From Heliocidaris tuberculata (lineage: Eukaryota > Echinodermata > Echinoidea > Camarodonta > Echinometridae), in contig CM046836.1 of NCBI GenBank assembly GCA_025618425.1, positions 27,608,790 through 27,672,789 of the forward strand: a stretch of DNA of 64,000 bases. The letters are read 5' to 3'. A model generated the notes under the pieces. That model searched no databases, was not told where the DNA came from, and saw nothing but the letters and a program-made list of their open reading frames with translations. Positions within the stretch are counted from its first letter, which is position 1, and each line of letters begins with the position of its first letter. Shown here piece after piece: positions 37,701 to 44,639 of this stretch. The position numbers and the translations under genes are program-made.

Positions 37701-38425
37701 GGTGACAAACGACATAACGAGGATACATGTAATTGACATTATCACCCCTTTTGGGAAAGATTGTTCTATGCCCATTGAAACGCATTCGACACTGTGATGC
37801 ACGTGCATTACGTTATTAGGTCTAAGCATGTTTTCCTATCTGTCTGATATGATGGGAGTAGGTGTAGTTTGACCCTAAATATAACAATTATTGCTATATT
37901 ATGTTATGCACTACATGTATATTTTCATCAGCTTATAGTATTGCTAATAATAGGCTGACATCGCTAACCATCTATTTCGTATTTATAGATACCGCCAGCT
38001 CTTGAACATTTCAGTTGCCTGTTACACGTTGATTTTTTGCTGACATCATCGTTAATTCGTTTATCAGATTTGCCATTGTTTCTAAGTGCCCAGTAAATTC
38101 GGTCATTCCTTAGTTGTAACACCTTTTCTTCAATTGGTTCCTTTGCTACAAGCAACTGAAGTGATCTCTTCCCGACTCCGAACCCGCCAAAGTCATCTTA
38201 TCATCGTATTTTTTTTTTCCAGGATTCATGAACGATGGGCCTCCTCCAACCAGGAAAATACGTTCGATCAGTGGGGAACCTCATTTGCAAATCAGCCGTA
38301 GTCATCGACCTCGACAGCCTGGTCATCGATCACGTTCAAGGGATGACGATGATGTTTATGCTGTGGCTTCATACCCAACGCCTATACATCATCGTCCATA
38401 CGTCAGAAGAGGAATGTACTACTGA
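15694..38425 (+). CDS. CLCA: CLCA-A: calcium-activated chloride channel regulator-like gene (5' exons missing), 18 exons
   Basis: CLCA proteins are secreted or membrane-tethered, self-cleaving metalloprotease/VWA proteins that modulate calcium-activated chloride conductance; channel modulation is family knowledge, not shown here. Coding exons: 15694-15880, 17041-17173, 17654-17778, 19116-19340, 19964-20150, 21455-21564, 23850-23979, 24476-24591, 25744-26041, 26280-26480, 27261-27512, 27749-28123, 28642-28700, 29801-29907, 30161-30360, 31593-31824, 37592-37659, 38223-38425. All introns are GT-AG, and the phases join into one uninterrupted frame (1068 codons plus TGA), which argues for a live gene. 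Domain order: tail of the CLCA N domain, VWA (DTSGSM and TDGED), beta-rich region with a LFDDGAG motif, FnIII-like region, EGF-like module, Cys-rich segment with basic cleavage sites, one transmembrane helix, Arg/His-rich tail. The signal-peptide and HExxH exons are not visible upstream. With about 200 missing residues the protein would be about 1270 aa, longer than vertebrate CLCAs (about 900). Confidence 0.9.
15881..17040 (+). other. CLCA-A intron 4: poly-G/poly-C insert material
   Basis: Contains poly-G runs at about 16093-16113, 16237-16246 and poly-C at 16263-16273, 16377-16391, 16820-16837. They belong to recurring poly-G repeat copies: the phrase TCAGATTTTATGGG...CTCTGAAAAAC resembles 10880-10930. 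No gene seen. Confidence 0.5.
17041..17173 (+). CDS. CLCA: CLCA-A exon 5
   Basis: Acceptor TTTAG, donor A|GTATTT. Reads IVNFCDDDS..., then NREAPNKHNRICNSRSAWEV, the highly conserved CLCA signature (family pattern EAPN-K-N-C--RS-WEV). Nearly identical to CLCA-B exon 5 (61892-62024, same 133-nt length). Confidence 0.93.
17654..17778 (+). CDS. CLCA: CLCA-A exon 6 (start of VWA domain, MIDAS motif)
   Basis: Reads ...PSFNLVQARTGDDCRVVLV, then LDTSGSMR. DTSGSM is the DxSxS part of the metal-ion-dependent adhesion site of a von Willebrand A domain. Acceptor CAG, donor GTAAGT, exit phase 0. Same length as CLCA-B exon 6. Confidence 0.93.
17917..18204 (+). mobile_element. hAT-like MITE with 8-bp target duplication
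   Basis: Starts CAGTGGTGTATC and ends GATATGCCACTG (inverted). Flanks are GATGAACA (17909-17916) and GGTGAACA (18205-18212), 7 of 8 matching. The interior has poly-G tracts and a pyrimidine-rich stretch that recurs at 50873-51044. No transposase. Confidence 0.65.
18166..18930. repeat. Large compound palindrome (two nested repeat families)
   Basis: Arms about 18166-18480 and 18640-18930 are inverted repeats. The outer part is CACTGGGTGAACATCAAATG, then TTCTAGAAAA...GTCGACAAGATAGGGAAAGTCC, mirrored at 18845-18910. The inner part shares the ACGTCACGGAGTTGCCA-type phrase with the TTAA element at 46478-47011. In CLCA-A intron 6. Confidence 0.7.
19116..19340 (+). CDS. CLCA: CLCA-A exon 7 (VWA domain)
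   Basis: 75 codons, acceptor ACACAG, donor GTAAGT. Reads TNNRIEKVNSAATAFINLV, then WVGIVTF and SAGGGTCIGCGLERGLQ. The GGGT segment supplies the MIDAS threonine, and the helix/strand order matches CLCA VWA domains. Same length as CLCA-B exon 7. Confidence 0.92.
19964..20150 (+). CDS. CLCA: CLCA-A exon 8 (VWA domain, TDGED motif)
   Basis: Reads VLMEHPSGIVGGGIILLMTD, then GEDSG. The TDGED motif completes the MIDAS, followed by a strand VNTVAIGQDADGQLNLIAQE. Acceptor AAG, donor GTAAGC, exit phase 1. Confidence 0.92.
20425..20545 (+). repeat. (TAG)n microsatellite, part 1
   Basis: Nearly pure AGT/TAG trinucleotides after a (TCA)n lead-in (20393-20425). Confidence 0.95.
20695..21255 (+). repeat. 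(TAG)n microsatellite array, about 560 bp
   Basis: Long TAG/AGT array with interruptions (AAT, GGT). It gives poly-Val/Leu-like frames that are not genes. In CLCA-A intron 8, about 200 bp before exon 9. Confidence 0.95.
21455..21564 (+). CDS. CLCA: CLCA-A exon 9 (end of VWA domain)
   Basis: Reads GGTPIFYPDEGVSDVVSAL, then TQTVEMCTAVDSSQVRIQ. Acceptor ATATAG, donor GTATGT. The preceding intron carries the long (TAG)n array, which ends about 200 bp before this acceptor. Confidence 0.88.
22485..23150. mobile_element. TIR element with TGTGACCCTCCACCAC ends
   Basis: Perfect inverted ends of about 34 bp: TGTGACCCTCCACCACAAAA, then CGACCAATAAGTCG, mirrored at 23117-23150. TATA lies on both sides (22481-22484, 23151-23154). 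It abuts a (TA)n array on the right. No transposase seen, so non-autonomous. In CLCA-A intron 9. Confidence 0.8.
23318..23748. mobile_element. Fold-back TIR element (ACAGTCAG ends)
   Basis: Near-palindrome along most of its length. CAGTCAGACCCAACTCCGGA, then AAACCGAGCACAGGTATATA..., is mirrored at 23690-23747. Arms run to the centre (TGTCGACCTGCTG / GGCAGGTTGACTTTGCA). Flanked by TAT on each side. No coding potential. Confidence 0.75.
23850..23979 (+). CDS. CLCA: CLCA-A exon 10
   Basis: Reads LVGEGFSLDSGDIKEGNLYF, then DPLIGNGTQFIVTYTMSTS. This is the position of the family segment that follows the VWA domain (pattern G-L--------G---D---G--T-F---W). Acceptor ACAAG preceded by a (TTC)n-type pyrimidine tract, donor GTAAAT. 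Confidence 0.85.
24476..24591 (+). CDS. CLCA: CLCA-A exon 11
   Basis: Reads GVNVTITQPDNTIITSSDSQ, then YNDDTIRKVVTISIDGQAM. Acceptor TGCAG, donor GTAATG, entry phase 1 and exit phase 0, which keeps the frame. Confidence 0.85.
24592..25436 (+). other. CLCA-A intron 11, unique-looking sequence
   Basis: I see no gene, RNA or recognisable repeat apart from a short (TAT)n near 24985-25005. Confidence 0.4.
25437..25735 (+). repeat. (TTC)n microsatellite, about 300 bp, acting as pyrimidine tract before exon 12
   Basis: Almost pure CTT repeats with TCC/TTTC interruptions, ending 8 bp before the exon 12 acceptor. Exon 12 itself holds (GAA)8, the complementary repeat. Confidence 0.95.
25744..26041 (+). 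CDS. CLCA: CLCA-A exon 12 (beta-rich domain, (GAA)8 tract)
   Basis: Begins SGRWMYSIENAFPGAQSVTL, matching the conserved G-W-YS-- of CLCAs, and ends IQLFDDGAG, the conserved L-DNGAG-type motif. It holds eight GAA codons in a row (about 25831-25855, eight glutamates) absent from the family pattern. The intron 5' of it is a roughly 300-bp (TTC)n array ending a few bases before the acceptor. Confidence 0.88.
26280..26480 (+). CDS. CLCA: CLCA-A exon 13
   Basis: Continues DGAG|ADTTANDGIYSRFFTNITG, then GFYGIRIES. The pattern ADxxxxDGIYSRFFT is a strong CLCA signature. Acceptor CACAG, donor GTAGGA, phases 1 to 1. Confidence 0.92.
26481..27260 (+). other. CLCA-A intron 13, nothing recognised
   Basis: A/T-rich with a normal branch/pyrimidine region before exon 14. 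No gene or clear repeat seen. Confidence 0.4.
27261..27512 (+). CDS. CLCA: CLCA-A exon 14 (start of FnIII-like domain)
   Basis: Contains DLFPPNRVQDLRV..., then LVLSWTAPGDDLDAGTG. The family pattern is DLFPPGxIxDLxA...LTWTAPGDDYDxGTA. This is the start of the C-terminal fibronectin type III-like domain. Acceptor TTTCAG, donor GTAAGT. Confidence 0.93.
27749..28123 (+). CDS. CLCA: CLCA-A exon 15 (FnIII-like domain end plus EGF-like module)
   Basis: Begins ASSYDIRMGNSSRQLLTYF and carries FVIIVPDMPELESFSYSFAL, then RATDDDGQMSPVSNVA, the end of the FnIII-like fold. It finishes with an EGF-like module, CADVFCLNGGELLESNCTCS, then CTEDFQGNMC, with six cysteines. Vertebrate CLCAs do not usually end with an EGF module. 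Acceptor AACAG, donor GTATGT. Confidence 0.9.
28124..28641 (+). other. CLCA-A intron 15, nothing recognised
   Basis: A/T-rich sequence ending in a long T/C-rich tract before exon 16. No other feature seen. Confidence 0.4.
28642..28700 (+). CDS. CLCA: CLCA-A exon 16 (short, membrane-proximal)
   Basis: 59-nt exon with acceptor CTAG after a pyrimidine-rich run and donor GTATCT. It reads HNKSQLRNGVQINFEANITQ. It is supported by correct splice signals and by restoring phase between exons 15 and 17; it is not recognisable by homology. Confidence 0.65.
29084..29248. mobile_element. Small MITE with TA duplication
   Basis: Inverted ends AAGGGCTGGTCACATTTGTC, then CGATAACGATAAC, mirrored at 29215-29248 (one mismatch and a GATAAC slippage). 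TA on each side (29082-29083, 29249-29250), as for Tc1/mariner-type transposition. In CLCA-A intron 16. Confidence 0.72.
29574..29606 (+). repeat. (CTT)n microsatellite
   Basis: Short pure TTC run in CLCA-A intron 16. Confidence 0.85.
29801..29907 (+). CDS. CLCA: CLCA-A exon 17 (Cys-rich)
   Basis: Reads CEQLQTPLISAAADQLNAYC, then QSNFATCCPSGGVGT. Acceptor TGGAG after a C/T-rich tract, donor GTGAGT, exit phase 2. Four cysteines suggest an extracellular disulfide-bonded segment. No domain recognised. Confidence 0.7.
30161..30360 (+). CDS. CLCA: CLCA-A exon 18 (basic proprotein-cleavage-like sites)
   Basis: Acceptor TTTGTAG, donor GTTAGA. Encodes an extracellular segment ending in SNKRRKRSFMEIHRARRQLP. 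RRKR|S and RARR|Q both fit the furin pattern R-x-K/R-R. Cleavage would release the ectodomain from the membrane anchor encoded by the next exon (inference). Confidence 0.8.
30400..30650. mobile_element. hAT-like MITE with perfect 8-bp duplication (GGAGTCTT)
   Basis: GGAGTCTT at 30392-30399 and 30651-30658. Ends GGGGTAACCTCGCTA and the complement GGGGTCCGCTCGCTA. The interior has multiple direct and inverted copies of GAATAGCGGT / ACCGCTATTCATAA. Begins 39 bp after the exon 18 donor. Confidence 0.78.
30659..30864. mobile_element. Palindromic MITE (AAGGCCACCGCACACTACAC ends)
   Basis: Inverted ends of about 40 bp: AAGGCCACCGCACACTACAC, then GACCTGAGGTCGTACGACCT, mirrored at 30825-30864. The interior is full of AGGTCGTACGACCT self-complementary blocks. 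It starts directly after the target duplication of the preceding hAT-like element. Confidence 0.75.
31109..31132 (+). repeat. Poly-C tract
   Basis: About 20 consecutive C in CLCA-A intron 18, one of many such tracts in the window. Confidence 0.9.
31593..31824 (+). CDS. CLCA: CLCA-A exon 19 (transmembrane helix)
   Basis: Encodes a juxtamembrane stretch (EEMVYVPQDILYAALSSGEE...) and a single hydrophobic helix, YLIGVAVAIVTFFVIVALCL, followed by FVCCARA, facing the cytoplasm. This makes the protein a type I membrane protein. Acceptor CAACAG, donor GTAAGA, exit phase 2. Confidence 0.85.
32330..34190. mobile_element. TIR-flanked element, 1.86 kb, with a short acidic open frame
   Basis: Inverted ends of about 33 bp: GTGACCGCCCAGCTCAAAAC, then CCACAAAAAGTCG, mirrored at 34158-34190. 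No clear target duplication. Inside, 32782-33123 (+) is a 113-codon open frame ending in an acidic stretch (NNDEKMDIDDDEEEAEG); product not recognised. In CLCA-A intron 19. Confidence 0.5.
32782..33123 (+). CDS. Hypothetical acidic protein fragment inside TIR element
   Basis: 113 codons from ATG to TGA, Arg-rich then Asp/Glu-rich (SGSGAGGDEVNLTALFMEHF, then GSENDDVIPNNDEKMDIDDD). No family recognised. Its base composition is more GC-rich than the surroundings, which fits coding or a 5' transposase exon. It could be a remnant; no downstream exons were found. Confidence 0.3.
   Translation: MTFNGMMPGFHCTGHNGSRARGERTTDSVTDRDAQVARAVNESILRARGSGSGAGGDEVNLTALFMEHFGSENDDVIPNNDEKMDIDDDEEEAEGVRCGGNECDSNEVGEFYV
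34205..34400 (-). pseudogene. HTH transposase-like fragment (mariner/DUF4817-type)
   Basis: Minus strand reads ...YPDVDVPAKFTLWRNVRKNQ, then QEETSFNVNKGRSRRRRTAR and SEED. This fits the helix-turn-helix block found at the start of some mariner-like or retroelement proteins (pattern HPD-PVP---I-R-V-KF---GT--N-NKGRSGR-RT-R-EE). A stop precedes it. The piece is bounded by GTTACGATGAACACCCTT in inverted orientation (34195-34211, 34406-34423). Confidence 0.4.
34893..35339 (+). pseudogene. RecQ-like DNA helicase N-terminal fragment, interrupted
   Basis: Reads ...IPHFKDLQDEAIKSELNGRD, then VFVNLPTGYGKSAIYQALPL. This is the Q/0 motif plus Walker A (LPTGYGKS) of RecQ-family helicases. A possible start (MAETCREKRLT at 34893) is separated from it by a fold-back MITE (34927-35073). 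After motif I the frame degenerates (no DExH), so it is a truncated pseudogene or captured fragment. Confidence 0.65.
34927..35073. mobile_element. Fold-back MITE nested in the helicase fragment
   Basis: Inverted arms: GGGCCCTCTTGCATAAAAAG, then TTGTGTTTAATCGCAACTCA, mirrored at 35020-35073, with a central spacer of about 40 bp (AACTTGATTTTCAACCAATC). It splits the helicase-like coding sequence. Confidence 0.75.
35826..35992. repeat. Near-perfect palindrome, 167 bp
   Basis: CTATTAATACATGGTTGGGA, then GTGCGTTAGTGCGATC, is mirrored by GATCGCACTAACGCAC...CAACCATGTATTAATAG. Inner arms ATCGTGGT / ACCACGAT and AACACAC / GTGTGTT. Inside the 2.4-kb element. Confidence 0.75.
37592..37659 (+). CDS. 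CLCA: CLCA-A exon 20 (cytoplasmic tail)
   Basis: 68-nt exon, acceptor TTTTTAG, donor GTAAGT. Reads ASVRREALKERNVHRSREIN, then YGP. The basic juxtamembrane residues agree with a cytoplasmic location. It lies 5.8 kb after exon 19, with transposons filling the intron. Confidence 0.78.
37660..38222 (+). other. CLCA-A intron 20, nothing recognised
   Basis: Ordinary intron with a long T-rich tract before exon 21. No gene or clear repeat. Confidence 0.4.
38223..38425 (+). CDS. CLCA: CLCA-A exon 21 (terminal exon, tail and stop)
   Basis: Acceptor TTTTCCAG after a long T run. Reads RFMNDGPPPTRKIRSISGEP..., then SHRPRQPGHRSRSRDDDDVY and ends in RRGMYY and TGA at 38423-38425. An Arg/His/Pro-rich cytoplasmic tail of 67 residues. 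Confidence 0.82.
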
Positions 38426-38763
38426 AGTAATGAAAAGTAAATGACAGAACCATGATTAATGTGCGGGGGCGGGGGCGAGTCGGAGAGAGGCAAAAACCGT
38501 GATTAAACGTGTTTATTTTACCAATGGGCACCAGCCCGTGATTTTTGTTAAAACTTGTTTGTAAAACTTAGTGGGGTAGCGTTAGTTTTATTCCCGGGGG
38601 CACTGGTGTTACGGGGATGAAATGAAAAGGAGAGACTGGGAGATTATGTGCTATTAAGTTGAAAATAGTTGAGACTTAAAATAGATGTTAAGTCTCTCCA
38701 CTGATTTTCTACGGATAATAATCTATAATCATGTGTATGCCATAGTGTGTTGACTGTATGCAG

Positions 38764-38769
38764 AATAAA
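38764..38769 (+). terminator. CLCA-A polyadenylation signal
   Basis: AATAAA about 340 bp after the TGA stop, in A/T-rich sequence, with a second ATAATAAA just downstream. It sets a 3' UTR of roughly 38426-38790. Confidence 0.6.
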
Positions 38770-38789
38770 ACGATATAATAAATTTCAAG

Positions 38790-40930
38790 TGAATTTTTTT
38801 ACTTTCCATAATATTTCCCCTGCCTTGCATATATCTCACTGTTGAATTTATCTTAATATTCTCCTTTTTGCCTTACATATATTTTGTAGAATCAAATCTA
38901 AATTCTACATTAGAGCCCAATTTTTTGTTTGGAGTACCTGCCAGAAAAGGCGGCCTTTAAAGCTTGTTAAGTCTTTCGTTTTCCCATTGTCAGTTCAATA
39001 TCTTGGTTATGAATGCATTATGTCATACTTGTTTGACTTTAGTAGTTACAAGTTTTGATGTGCTAACAAGATTTTTAAAAAATCTGTATATGTTATGCAT
39101 TATAATTTTTCACTTTTCCTTTTTATCAACTCTTACTGTGCCAAGGGGTTTAGCTCTCTTCAAAATTTTACCAAAAACGTGATCAATGCTTACTTTTCAA
39201 ATGTCTGCACTTCATTAACCATCTATTATTTTACAAAATATTGTGTTCAAAACTTGTAGGAAATTTATTGCATTTCTTATAATACCAAACATTATTACTT
39301 TACCTAACTTTATCCATGAGAATTATTGAAAATTACATTTGAGTTCTTTTCTGTTCATTTTTTTTTCTCATTTGTTTACTGTTGCTTAATGTTGAAATAA
39401 CTAAAGGCAATATCTTTTTTAAAAATCTGCAATTTTCTCTTAATTATAATTATGATTATAATCATATATTTAGAATGCTTGATTTATGCTTAAAATTTTG
39501 ATATACATTGACCACCATAAACCGTTCCTGTGTGTCACAGGTGAATGTTGCAAATTAACATTTACATATTTGTCCCCAAGTATTTCGAGAAGTTTTAAGT
39601 CTTCTTAGTCATCCTGAACAGTTTTGTTTATATTGCACCATAGCTTTAAGAGCGAGGGTACTAGGTAACTATAACAGGTGTATAGCGGGCCTATTACTAG
39701 GCAATCGCTAGGGTTGGCATCTCTTATGAATAGTGTTTTTTTTTTTACTGCTTGCCCGTGGCAATGTATGCAAATGAGCATTGTGTATAACAGTATTAAG
39801 CCACTCAGTGTTCGAATTTTCTTTGCCAATTCACAGAACGTAATTTTAATGTATCCTGTGATTTTATGGGTTTCGAAAGGAAGTAGGTTAAAAGGTCATG
39901 AGCCACACCCGAACTGCTTGGTCGGGCAAGGCTGCTAGTATGTTTGTACAGTAACACAGGGATTACGTCTTCTGATTTGGTCGAGTTATGTTCACTTAAG
40001 TTTTGCCCCCCCCCCCAAAAAAAAGGAGGCTACAATATTTCGTTTCTTAGACGGAGTTTACCCGTGCTGTTAGATGTCGAACATGACATCCGTTCACTAT
40101 CATCTTTTACTTTAGTTGGGAAAAACTCACATGCGGTGGTAAGCATTGATTTAAATCTTTATCTTTTCCTTAGCACAGAATTTGTAGGAATTGCAGTCGT
40201 ATTCTCAAAAGATTAAAATAAACATTATTATGATATGTACCGACAAAATGTTATGAGAGTTTAAATAAAAATTGTTATACGTATTGTGGAATTAATTATT
40301 CACCAAGGGAGAAGAAATTTAATTACATGTAATTAAGATTTCATAACAATATTGTCAGCTTTTAACAAGGATAGACTTATCAAACTGACATGATGTTGGA
40401 GGTGGGCATGCGTATGGTTGTAAGTGTTTGTGCTTTGAAGATGAAATTTCTAGAAGAAAGTTTGACTTGTTCTTTGGAACAGAGTTTTTATTTCGGAATT
40501 GGATCGTTCAACAACGAAGTCCATTCGTCAACACATAGACTGATCTGTGGTTCAGATGTCGTTGCCAAGGTGGGTCGTCGCCAGTGGTCAACGTGAGTCG
40601 TCGCCCTTATCGCCAACATCGACGCACCATGTAGACTCTCCATTTGACGATGAGGCCAAAGAGACTGTTAACACAGGTTGTTCGCGTTTTCAGCGTATTA
40701 CGGGGCCCCATCCGCGAATACATTTTCAGGTTTTTTTTTTCTAATCTGTTTTCCCCTGTTTGCATAAGTGTGCTTGGGTGTGTGAATGCGTGACTTAATG
40801 AGTCAGTGCTAACCGGTTCGCAGTTACTAGAGTAAAATGTAAACTTGGTTATGTCAAATCACATATTGTAAATTAATCAACTGATTTTGCTTGATGCAAC
40901 ATTATTTTGGTATTTGGAATGTATAAAAGG
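38790..40930. other. Intergenic sequence after CLCA-A, nothing recognised
   Basis: A/T-rich, no credible frame, RNA or structured repeat seen. A poly-C/poly-A junction lies at 40005-40024. Confidence 0.4.
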
Positions 40931-41156
40931 ATTATGACTCGATTAAATTACTTAAAATAATTTCAAAGTCATAAGGCCTGTTGATTGCGTCTTTAATCCT
41001 CAAATCTCCCTTCGTCACTGTGGTTGAGCAATTGTGAATGAAAATGACAAGTCTATCCAGGGGCGTCGATCCGTTTTTCAGATGAGGGGGGGGGGGGGGA
41101 GACAGCCTATCGTAACGATGATCATTTCGCACTCAATTCAATCATCATCAGGGGCG

Positions 41157-41395
41157 GCGGTGCGTCTTTTAAAGTGGGGGGGGGGGCACCAACAAAAAGC
41201 AGCACCTACAAAGGGTGGAAACAAGGCGGAAAATACCACTTCGAAACATTAGTATACCGGTACATTCTGATCAATACACAACCGAGGATCATTTTCGACA
41301 CGCTGTTGTTTGTATCTTAACATGGTTCTAGATAAAAACTACTTTGCACGAGCGAAGTGAGCGAGCAAAAACTTTAAGATTTATAAAAGGTCGTT
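41157..41395 (+). repeat. Poly-G repeat copies with GAGCGAAGTGAGCGAGC motif
   Basis: Two starts of CAGGGGCGKCG type (41057 and 41153), each followed by a poly-G tract, then ACGAGCGAAGTGAGCGAGCA at about 41348. Related to 6900-7740 and 55195-55640. Confidence 0.5.
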
Positions 41396-41399
41396 TCAT

Positions 41400-41571
41400 G
41401 CCAACTGGGCGTTGTGGCGTGCTCCTGTAATCCAGCTAACAGTGGAAGTTATAAACTGATTCAGCGGACCCAGGTTCGAGACTGAGTCACGGCTTTCGGA
41501 TGGTGACGTTAAATGTCGGTCCCAGACGTAAATAATCATATCTGATTGATACACGTCTGTATAAAAACCCA

Positions 41572-41575
<4 letters not shown>
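41400..41575 (+). mobile_element. SINE with 7SL/Alu-domain-like head and Pol III B box
   Basis: Head reads CTGGGCGTTGTGGCGTGCTC, then CTGTAATCCAGCTAACAGTG, resembling the 5' Alu domain of 7SL RNA (GGGC-GGTGGCG-GTGCCTGTA-TCCCAGCTA). GGTTCGAGAC at 41473-41482 fits a Pol III B box. Body TGGTGACGTTAAATGTCGGT, then CCC. It ends next to an (AC)n run at 41577-41602. The tail and target duplication are not clear. Confidence 0.5.
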
Positions 41576-41606
<31 letters not shown>

Positions 41607-42127
41607 CATATATGTCCTTCTCATTTGAAATTATACCAGGATTAGGGACCAAGATGGTGCAAACATGTCTTACCTTTTTCACGACCAAGTCTTTGTCAAT
41701 TTGCTTCAGATCTAGATCTAGCTTTATATTCGGACCGCTGAAACATGGCGGTGAATATTTTCATTGCGCTTGTGTAGTTGACCCATATCATGCATATGGT
41801 AGCAATAGAAGCAAATCGACTAAACTTTAGATCTGCTGTAATCAAACGTCGTGGTGGATATCTAGGATAGTTTTGATGAAAATGAAGGATTTCTCACGGC
41901 CGTTCAGGTAATGAAATTAAATCATAACAATTCTGGAATTCATCCCAAAACAGGCTACAATGTAAATTGCGATTATTAGCGGTGGAAAGATAATTTGGAA
42001 TCGGCTAATATTTGAAATTACAGCATTTGCAATTTGTCTTTTAACTTTAATCAAATTGCAAACTATAGTAACTGCTCTCTCTCTCTCCCACTCTCTCACT
42101 CTTTATATGCAGTCTCTCTTTATATGC

Positions 42128-42131
42128 AGTC

Positions 42132-42179
<48 letters not shown>

Positions 42180-42180
42180 G
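42128..42180 (+). repeat. (TA)n microsatellite
   Basis: Pure AT dinucleotide run of about 48 bp. Confidence 0.95.
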
Positions 42181-42607
42181 CAAAATACATGCATACGATA
42201 TGGCGAGCACGGGGCGGCAGCTCCTCCTCTTCGACAATTAACAGTATTCGGGCAACCACTGCCTCATTTTCGATCACCGAAGTGGTCTGATTGTAATCTA
42301 ATTTTTTTTCGAAGCTAAGTTTTATCGATTCTTCTCTTACGCTACTTTTTTTTATTACCAATAATATGCTTATTGTAAGCCTATTCATTCCTCTTTCAGT
42401 GAACCCCTATTTTCAGTGATTATTCAATTTCAAGGAGAAAAATTCAGCTTAATCTGGTGGACAGGTCAGAAGTGAGATACGCCAAAATGCACTCGTATCG
42501 TTTAGTAAACGTGTATTCTCTCGTACTATTTTTTTCTTTTCTTTCTGAGTTTGAGTGAAAATATTGTTCTTGCTACGATTTTTTTAAAATTACAATTGGC
42601 ATCATTA

Positions 42608-43478
42608 CAATGGCTTATCTACGGGGGGGGGGGGGCAGAGGGGCACGTGCCCCGGGCGGCACTTGAAGGGAGGCGCAAAAAACACAAAAGAGAGAAAGAA
42701 AAGGAAGAAAAATACAAGAAATGTTATGGTCTTTGAGGGTTATTTGCGCCCCAGTCAAGGGCAAAATACGTAAGAAATTGTGTTTCCTAGGGTTTGAAAT
42801 GCGAAAATTTTCTTAAGCTCGGTCGCTTTGCTCCCTCGCATTATGTTCAAGATCTAGCTATTTCGCGCCCAAAATGGCGTTTATAAAGTGTTAACCATTA
42901 ATTGATTCTAGTTGCTTTGCCCCCCCCCCCCCCCGCATAAGGCAGGAGCTTGTTAAATTTTGCGCCCCCAGATGGGATATAAGTGCATAAAAAGCACTTT
43001 CCAAGTATAGAACATTCGAAGGAAATCATAAATTTGCCTTGCAGTTTCCTTACTAAATACCTTAACTATATTTCTTCAGGGTTTTCATTTATTTTGCACC
43101 TCCACTAGGAATGTTCAAAATTTCAACAACAACAAATATTGCTAGGTTGCTGTATTCCCTTGGATTTTTTTTTCTTTTTTTTTTTTTTCTTTTTTTTTTT
43201 CTTTTTTTTAGTAAAGGTAAAATACATAAGAAATTTCATTTTGAGGGGTGAAAAGGAAAAAAAGAATTTGCCGCTCGGTCGCGTTGCTCCCTCGCTTATA
43301 CAATAACTCATCAAATTTGGGCCAAAAACCCCGGGTTATGTGCATCAAAACTCATTTTCACCATCATTTCTAAATTAAAAACGTTCATTAACCTGTGTTT
43401 TGGCATGGTGGGGGAGGGGGGGGGGGGCGCAGATTTGATAGTTTGCCCCGGGCGCCAGAATACCTAGATACGCCACTG
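42608..43478. mobile_element. hAT-like element with poly-G tracts and 8-bp duplication
   Basis: Ends CAATGGCTTATCTACGG and the complement CAGTGGCGTATCTAGG. Flanks CATCATTA (42600-42607) and CATCAGTA (43479-43486), 7 of 8 matching. The interior has poly-G and poly-C tracts, a poly-T run (43167-43210), and two GCTCGGTCGCKTTGCTCCCTC motifs. No transposase frame. Confidence 0.68.
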
Positions 43479-43479
43479 C

Positions 43480-44635
43480 ATCAGTATAAAGCCTTTATTT
43501 CTTTATCTACCTTTAATACCCATATTTAAATTATTATGCCATTTTGATATAATTATGCAGTACACCTGGAAAGATTGAAGAGTTCATAGTGGGATCCTCA
43601 TTTAACGCTTTCATAATCACTATACCCGTTATTCATGATTTTATTTTGTTAAAATCTATTATCGAAATTCTGTCAGCTTTACTCATCATGACACTGCCAA
43701 GCACCACAGACTGGTATTAAAGTTAATAGTTATTTACATTCAGGGTTGTTTAGGTTATGTTCGTTTAACAGAAAAGGGGTTTCCCCAACAAGCTTTACAG
43801 GCGCCCAGAATGGCCTTTCAAAAGTTTCCCCAATTCTGCTAATTGGCAATGTACCTCATTCTACAGTCGTCACTCCTGTTTCAATCCGAATCAATCTTAT
43901 TCCTCAAATGGCAGTCATGATTGTATAAACATTGTATAAATATATGCGCGCGCACACAGTAAAATACATGAATACAATGAATAGAATACATTGCTATCAA
44001 GATAAAACTGAGTCCATGCGCATTTTAAAACTTATGTTTTATAGAACATTAGCGAATGCGGAAGAGGTAGTCAAAAATCGAAAATGATATATCTAAGACA
44101 GCCCCTGCCATGCTTGTATGATGTTTGATGTGTCATGTGTCATGTTTGATTGAAAAACTGTTTTTTTTCCTATCAAAGGAGACAAAGCATTGCTTTGTTT
44201 GAAGTATTTCATTGTACGAAGCAATTAATGGCGGATGAACGGTTTTGAATTTAAGAGAAAGGAAGGAGGAGGGGGATTCCGTATTCAAATCTGCTTTAAA
44301 TCCAAGGAACCCACTAAAATTCAGCTGAAGGCATCTCTGAACTACATCCTCAAGGACATTAAGCTCGTTGGATACCAGGTATTTGCGATATATCCCATTA
44401 GAGACCTCCAGAAGCCTTGTGACTGTGTACTGAAGTGTTACGAGCTTTAATCACAAAGGACTGCATTCATGTTGATAGACAACATCAAAGAATCACGAAG
44501 GGTGTGATTATTATGAATTTCACAATATATATATACAAATATAACGAGAGAGATGTAGATGTATGTGCTGTTCGGAAGAACCATGTTAAATTGAAATATG
44601 TGAACAGATATTCTTGAACAGATGAAGCAGGTCAC
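43480..44635. other. Intergenic, nothing recognised
   Basis: No credible coding or structured element. A 71-codon frame at 44235-44450 has no recognisable family and is probably chance. Confidence 0.4.
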
Positions 44636-44639
44636 TAGG

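Noticed and set aside
40540..40640. GTCGTCGCC repeats as coding or a satellite
   Set aside because: Only a few imperfect copies, with no frame or period that holds.
44235..44450. 71-codon frame (MNGFEFKRKEGG...) as a gene
   Set aside because: No family recognised, no splice or promoter context; likely chance.
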